DNA from: Melitaea cinxia | Taxonomy: Eukaryota > Arthropoda > Insecta > Lepidoptera > Nymphalidae | Direction of reading: 5' to 3' | Assembly: GCF_905220565.1 (NCBI RefSeq) | Contig: NC_059409.1 | Location: forward strand, 13,510,549-13,574,548 | Length of the DNA: 64,000 nt | Shown here: piece after piece, positions 43,889-64,000 of the stretch | Layout of the letters: each line of letters starts with the position of its first letter | How positions within the stretch are numbered: the stretch's first letter is position 1 | Position numbers and translations under genes: made by a program | The notes under the pieces: model-generated | Told to the model about the DNA's origin: nothing | The model's input: only the letters and a program-made list of their open reading frames with translations | Database searches by the model: none

Positions 43889-44861
43889 CTAGCGACCTCT
43901 GTCCGTCCATATTTTTTTACACGATAAGTCTTCTTCTTCTTCTTGTGCCTCTCCACTACTGGAGGTTGGCCGTCAGCTCAGCGAATTTTTCGCAGTTTCA
44001 TGCCAAGCGAAACAGTTCTTCCACGCTGGCGATCTTCATCCATTCGCGGATGTTGCGCAACCAGGACTTTTTTCTTCTTCCAACGCGTCGCTTGCCCTCT
44101 ACTTTGCCCATCATTATAATTTGGAGCAGCTGGTATCGCTCGTGTCTCAAGACGTGGCCCAAATACTCGGCTTTTCTCTTCTTGACGGTTTGCAGTAACA
44201 TCCGGCTAGTGGCGACGCACTGGAGTATTCTCACATTCGGAACTTTCTGTGTCCAGCCAATACGGAGCATTCTGCGGTAACACCACATCTCAAAAGCTTC
44301 TAGACGCTTCTGGGTGTCAGCTCGCAAGGTCCATGCCTCGCAACCGTATAACACTACTGGCCAGACATAGCAGTGGAGTATTCTTAGTCTGAGCTTTATG
44401 GATAGTTTGCGGCTGCACAAAACCTTCTCCATCCTTTTAAGGCTTGCTCGGGCAATTTCAATCCGGGTCCGAATTTCTTACCCACAGTCCCATTCTTCAT
44501 TTACCCAAGCACCAAGGTATTTGTACATACACTAGTGCTCTAGGTATTTACCTTCTACTTGAACTTTCGGCTCTAAACCCTTATCGCCCGACACTACCAG
44601 AAACTTGGTCTTGCTAATATTCATGCTCAACCCCGCCTTCACACTGCACTCGTTAACTCTGTTCACCAATGTCTGTAAGTCGTTTTCTGAAGAGGCGATA
44701 AGCACGGTATCATCAACATAAGTAATCACCAACACAATTATCATATACAAACCTTCTCCGAAACAATCTGCATCTTATGGTATAAGTATTATTCCGATCG
44801 GTTCAGTAGTTTTTGCAGTATAACCGAACAAAAAAACCGGCTCTCCATTTATTAGTATAGA
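43889..44861 (-). mobile_element. Helitron carrying a LINE insertion
   Basis: On the - strand, A then TCTATACTAATAAATGGAG at 44861, and the 3' end GTCGCTAG (43892-43889) then T. Helitron sequence occupies 43889-43925 and about 44756-44861. Between them lies a 5'-truncated LINE in the same direction. Confidence 0.72.
43926..44755 (-). pseudogene. LINE: reverse-transcriptase C-terminal part, 5'-truncated
   Basis: One reading frame from 44750 downward: YVDDTVLIASSENDLQTLV (catalytic YVDD), GLSMNISKTKFLVVS, stop, MYKYLGAWVNEEWD, stop, LRLRILHCYVWPVVLYGCEAW, MWCYRRMLRIGW, KAEYLGHVLRHERY, GRRKKSWLRNIREW, then a TGA before FAELTANLQ. Three in-frame stops but no frameshift. The 3' end is (AAG)n at 43928-43942. 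A different LINE family from 26944-27425. Confidence 0.82.
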
Positions 44862-45164
44862 TTTTTTAGTAAAATGTTAGGTCCATGGGCTCGCTAGTTC
44901 CCATGCTTCTGTTTGTTTCTTTATTATTAATTTGTTACAGTATATTTTGTGTATAGTAAAATATCTGAACCTAAGTCGATCTTCACCGAGCTGATAATTA
45001 GAATGAAACATACTTTATAATAAATTTAATGTATTAGATAATATATTAAAAATGGGTTGCTTAAAAAAATCCTGGACTGACTATTTTTAATTATTTAAAA
45101 AAAATATTTTTTTTTTTTTTTTAATTGAAAGCTGTAACATTTAAGATAATAAGAAATTTTTTTT

Positions 45165-45652
45165 TATTCACGATGTATGTTAACGTTAAACTCCGAAACT
45201 ACGGAACCAATTTTTATCAAATTTTGTAAGCATCTGTAATTTGATCCAACTTGGGATATAGGGTAGTTTTTATCTCAATTATTGATCTTCATACTTATTA
45301 TTTAAAATTAGATATTTTTTATTTATCGTTTAGTTCTATAAAATCCTAATAGATGAAGGTTTGACATCTAAGTTGCACAGATATCCAATAGATGGTGTCG
45401 TATTTCTATTTCTCTATAAAATGGCGGTTCGGCATCTAAGTTTCATCGATATCCGGTAGATGACGCCGTATTTCTATTCCTAGAATATAGATGGCGTGTT
45501 TGAATATCTAATTTACGTATATTTTCAAACCACGTGAATGAATCTACTTTTTTTAGAAAATATTAATTTGATTATATCAAAAAAAATAGTAAAAAATTTA
45601 TTCAATCTATTTTAATTACTGAGTCACAGCAAAGCGTTTCTGGGTCAGCTAG
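45165..45652 (+). mobile_element. Helitron-like element with internal tandem repeats
   Basis: Ends GCGTTTCTGGGTCAGCTAG (45649-45652) followed by T. Inside, a segment of roughly 70 bp (atctaagttgcacagatatccaatagatggtgtcgtatttc / atctaagtttcatcgatatccggtagatgacgccgtatttc) is repeated twice with a third partial copy. The 5' start is probably near TCACGATGTATG at 45168. Confidence 0.6.
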
Positions 45653-45654
45653 TT

Positions 45655-47250
45655 GAAACTATGAAGCTAGTATGAAGTTTTTCCCCGTCTATATCATAAC
45701 ATTTTTTTTTCTTTTAATTTTTTACTATAGATATTATACAAATAACATGTGTTTTATAATAATCTGAGGTAGTTTTTTGTTTCAGATATTTATAGTTTTT
45801 CTTGGATTATCTTTCACACCTTCAACTTAAAATTAGATTTATTATACATCAAGTTCAATTTGACTCGGTTGAGTTACAAGTACAATAAAATTTTAAAACA
45901 TTTGTTTTATATTCTGGTAATAAGATTATGTCACAATAAGAAAAGTTCTAAACAATATTACAGTACAAAACCACGAAAGAAAATTTAGGAGTTATATAAT
46001 AAGAATTTTTTTTTAATTACTAAAATGCTCGAGTCAGGTATGAATTTTATTTATTTGTACAAAAATCCAAACAAAAGCCAATTTCGGATTTTACATTATT
46101 TAAGTTACACAGTTAAGGTAGACAAAGTTGAGTTGAGGTAGTAAAACAAAGTTACAATAAAAATGAGAAATATAGAAAATGTAAAATATCCATGGTCAAT
46201 AATGTGTAGTGTATGTGTAATTTTGTGAGTGTGTATGCCTGTGTATTTGTATGTAAGTGGTTGTGGGTATCCATAGCGTGCATTTCATATAGGCAGAAAG
46301 GCACTGCCTACCTTGGCATGTTACTAAAAATAATAAAACTAATATATAAAACATGAACATTACAATTATTTTTGAATAAATATTTTTGAAAAAGACATAA
46401 ATCATAATGCAATTTAAATCCGCTTCAAAAAAAAACCGCCGTCATATACGCGATATCAGCGCTTCGTGCGCATCGACGACGGGCGTTTTATAAAAATTCT
46501 GCCTATAATCGCATAATAAATGTTAGCAATGACAGTAATGACCATGTAATGGCAGTAATGACATTATATAATCCTACATTTTTATAATGTCGCGCGCGTC
46601 ATATGGAATACGAACAAAGTATTGTGTTTTTAACATTGGTCGGTTTAACAACGATATTAGGCACTGCCTAAGAATAACCTGTCAAATTAAATTGTCTTGT
46701 CATACCGTTTGTACTAATAATTATGATTTTTGACACGGTCGCATAATCGCAACATTCCACAGAGTAATATTATGACAATTCACTTTTAATTTTTCGTTTG
46801 TGCGTTCTTGTTTGATGAAAGTAAATAGTGCATCGAATTCAACACGTTCGATTTTACAGATAAATTAAAAATTGTTCAGGCGTATCGATTTAATACATAA
46901 ATAACAATGACGTTATAGTTTTTCATTTATTAATAAAATAAACAAGTACTTTCATTCAAAATACAATTTCGTAACTAATTAATAGTGTTATCAATGATTT
47001 CCTATGTTTGACACAAACGAAATTATCAGAGTGCCGGCCTTATGAGGTAACTGTGTCTATCCAGTAAGTGATTTGTTTGATGTTTCATTTGTATCACTCA
47101 CTCATGAGGTACCCAAGTCTAATAGGTATCAGTTGGTTGCTGTACGTGTATTTGTATGCCTGCATTATTGGTATAAATGTACTTTACGTGTCCAATAAAT
47201 TACTTGTCTGTTCTTGAAATTATCTAAAAGCCTCTATTCCCAACAAAATT
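45655..47250. other. AT-rich non-coding DNA
   Basis: No gene. AGGCAGTGCC-type strings occur inverted at 46302-46311 and near 46661-46670 and may bracket another short element, but no ends could be fixed. Confidence 0.35.
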
Positions 47251-47254
47251 AAAA

Positions 47255-47815
47255 TAAATTAGGAAAAAATTGCGAGAAAGTAAGTGCAGTGTGGCTGTTC
47301 AAATTTTTCTTTGATTGCCTACCCTGTCTAAAAACTTTATGCACGCCACTGGTGGGTATGGATAAGTGACTGTCTAGATTATTCATACGTGCTAGCAGTT
47401 TCTCTATTACAGCCCTTTTAAAGGAACTTCTAGATGTGGAAAAAAAGTCAATCTTAGAAAACAACTTGTTATACTGTCGTGGCAGTCGACATCTTATGGA
47501 ATTCCTGCTATAGTTTGAGCCACAACGGGGAACATGAAAGAGATTCGTGTGCCTGGTACGTCTGCTAGGAATATAAAACTGTAACATATCTGATGTTAAC
47601 TGAATGCAATTAAAAGAATTAGAACAGATGTCATGTAATAACATCATATCCGCTACGTCACGACGAACTTCCAAGGTGGTAATTTTATAATGAGCACACG
47701 AGGTATCATAATTCGAATCCCTATGTCCAGTGCGAAAATTTAAATATTAAACAAATTTACGTTGAATTTTTTCCAAAGCCTGAACATATGTTACATACTG
47801 GAGATTACATACATT
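47255..47815 (-). pseudogene. Jockey/CR1-like non-LTR C-terminal fragment
   Basis: On the - strand: VQALEKIQRKFV, a stop, FRTGHRDSNYDTSCAHYKI, then TLEVRRDVADMMLLHDICS, FYIPSRRTRHTNLFHVPRC and RLPRQYNKLFSKIDFFSTS. This is the conserved post-RT region (Q-x-x-F, then L-x-x-R-R-x-x-A-D-x-x-x-L-H) of Jockey-related elements. No RT catalytic block remains. Confidence 0.75.
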
Positions 47816-48049
47816 TACTTACAAACTTATAATTGATGAATGAAAAATTAAGTCTCGTTTATTAATTTTGCTTAATTTTTAACATTTTAACAAAATTATC
47901 TTAGAATATAGGATATAACAATCTTTTTATTTTACAGTAAGAAGAGGAAAAAAGTTGTAGTATCTTCTATGGTAGTATTTAAATCACTAAAATTTTAATC
48001 TGTTGTAATATCCATAACCCTAGCCCATAACCATAGATGAAGCCCATAA

Positions 48050-48220
48050 CCGGTCTGTGGTGACAACTGACTGACAAGTGACACAAGACATCAACTCGTC
48101 GACTGACGTTTCTAAAATTCTGTCAAGAACTCAAGAGGACGTCCATCTGTCTTTCTAATGCTTTGTAATATATATTTTTTCTATTTTATAAATTTACAAT
48201 TGGTATAAAATATACATAAA
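48050..48220 (+). promoter_or_regulatory. Candidate promoter/5' UTR of DHX57
   Basis: Just upstream of the start codon the DNA carries clustered TGACA motifs (gacaactgactgacaagtgacac, actgacgttt) and then an AT-rich run. No TATA or initiator can be assigned. Position only. Confidence 0.3.

Positions 48221-64000
<15,780 letters not shown>

Overview
This is a window of an insect nuclear genome, almost certainly a moth or butterfly (Lepidoptera). The evidence is an AT-rich, intron-rich background dense in short non-autonomous transposons. These include tRNA-headed SINEs, Helitron-type elements ending CTAG next to a T, R1-, Jockey- and other non-LTR fragments with short repeat tails, and Ty3/gypsy pieces. 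The species cannot be named from the sequence.

Only two host genes are supported. The main one is a DHX57-type DEAH-box RNA helicase on the + strand, from 48221 through the right edge. I resolve 18 coding exons by splice signals, reading phase and family motifs (about 1,255 residues; the last exon runs off the window). Two short N-terminal exons (48221-48288 and 48363-48519) lie about 3 kb upstream of what a simple ORF search would call the start. That gap, intron 2, holds a nested transposon complex with a large near-identical inverted repeat. The second host gene is the first coding exon of a two-pore-domain (K2P) potassium channel on the - strand (17202-17346), with a CpG-rich stretch upstream (17640-17800). 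Its other exons were not found.

Layout. 1-1349: the 5' part of a Ty3/gypsy element on the - strand (LTR, gag, first residues of the protease). 1350-17200: repeats in AT-rich DNA (SINEs, an R1-clade 3' end, Helitrons, copies of a GAAGTCGG-ended family). 17202-17800: K2P exon and upstream CpG-rich DNA. 18600-28080: more repeats, including an inverted pair of LINE 3' tails and two copies of a LINE reverse-transcriptase 3' end. 28649-29861: a deleted cut-and-paste element with terminal inverted repeats and a KRBA2/Ginger-like integrase C-terminal fragment. 34826-40260: a graveyard of LTR, gypsy, Jockey and R1 fragments plus an 870-bp TTC-rich minisatellite. 40519-40960: a hAT-like MITE with an exact 8-bp target duplication. 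41826-45652: nested Helitrons, one with a LINE inserted. 47255-47815: a Jockey-like C-terminal fragment. 48221-64000: DHX57, with repeats in most of its longer introns.

No cluster of cooperating genes is present. The most notable structure is the nested palindrome in DHX57 intron 2, which would be transcribed with the gene and could fold into a long hairpin RNA. All transposon open frames are truncated or carry stops or frameshifts, apart from the gag frame at 92-994, whose element is cut by the window edge.
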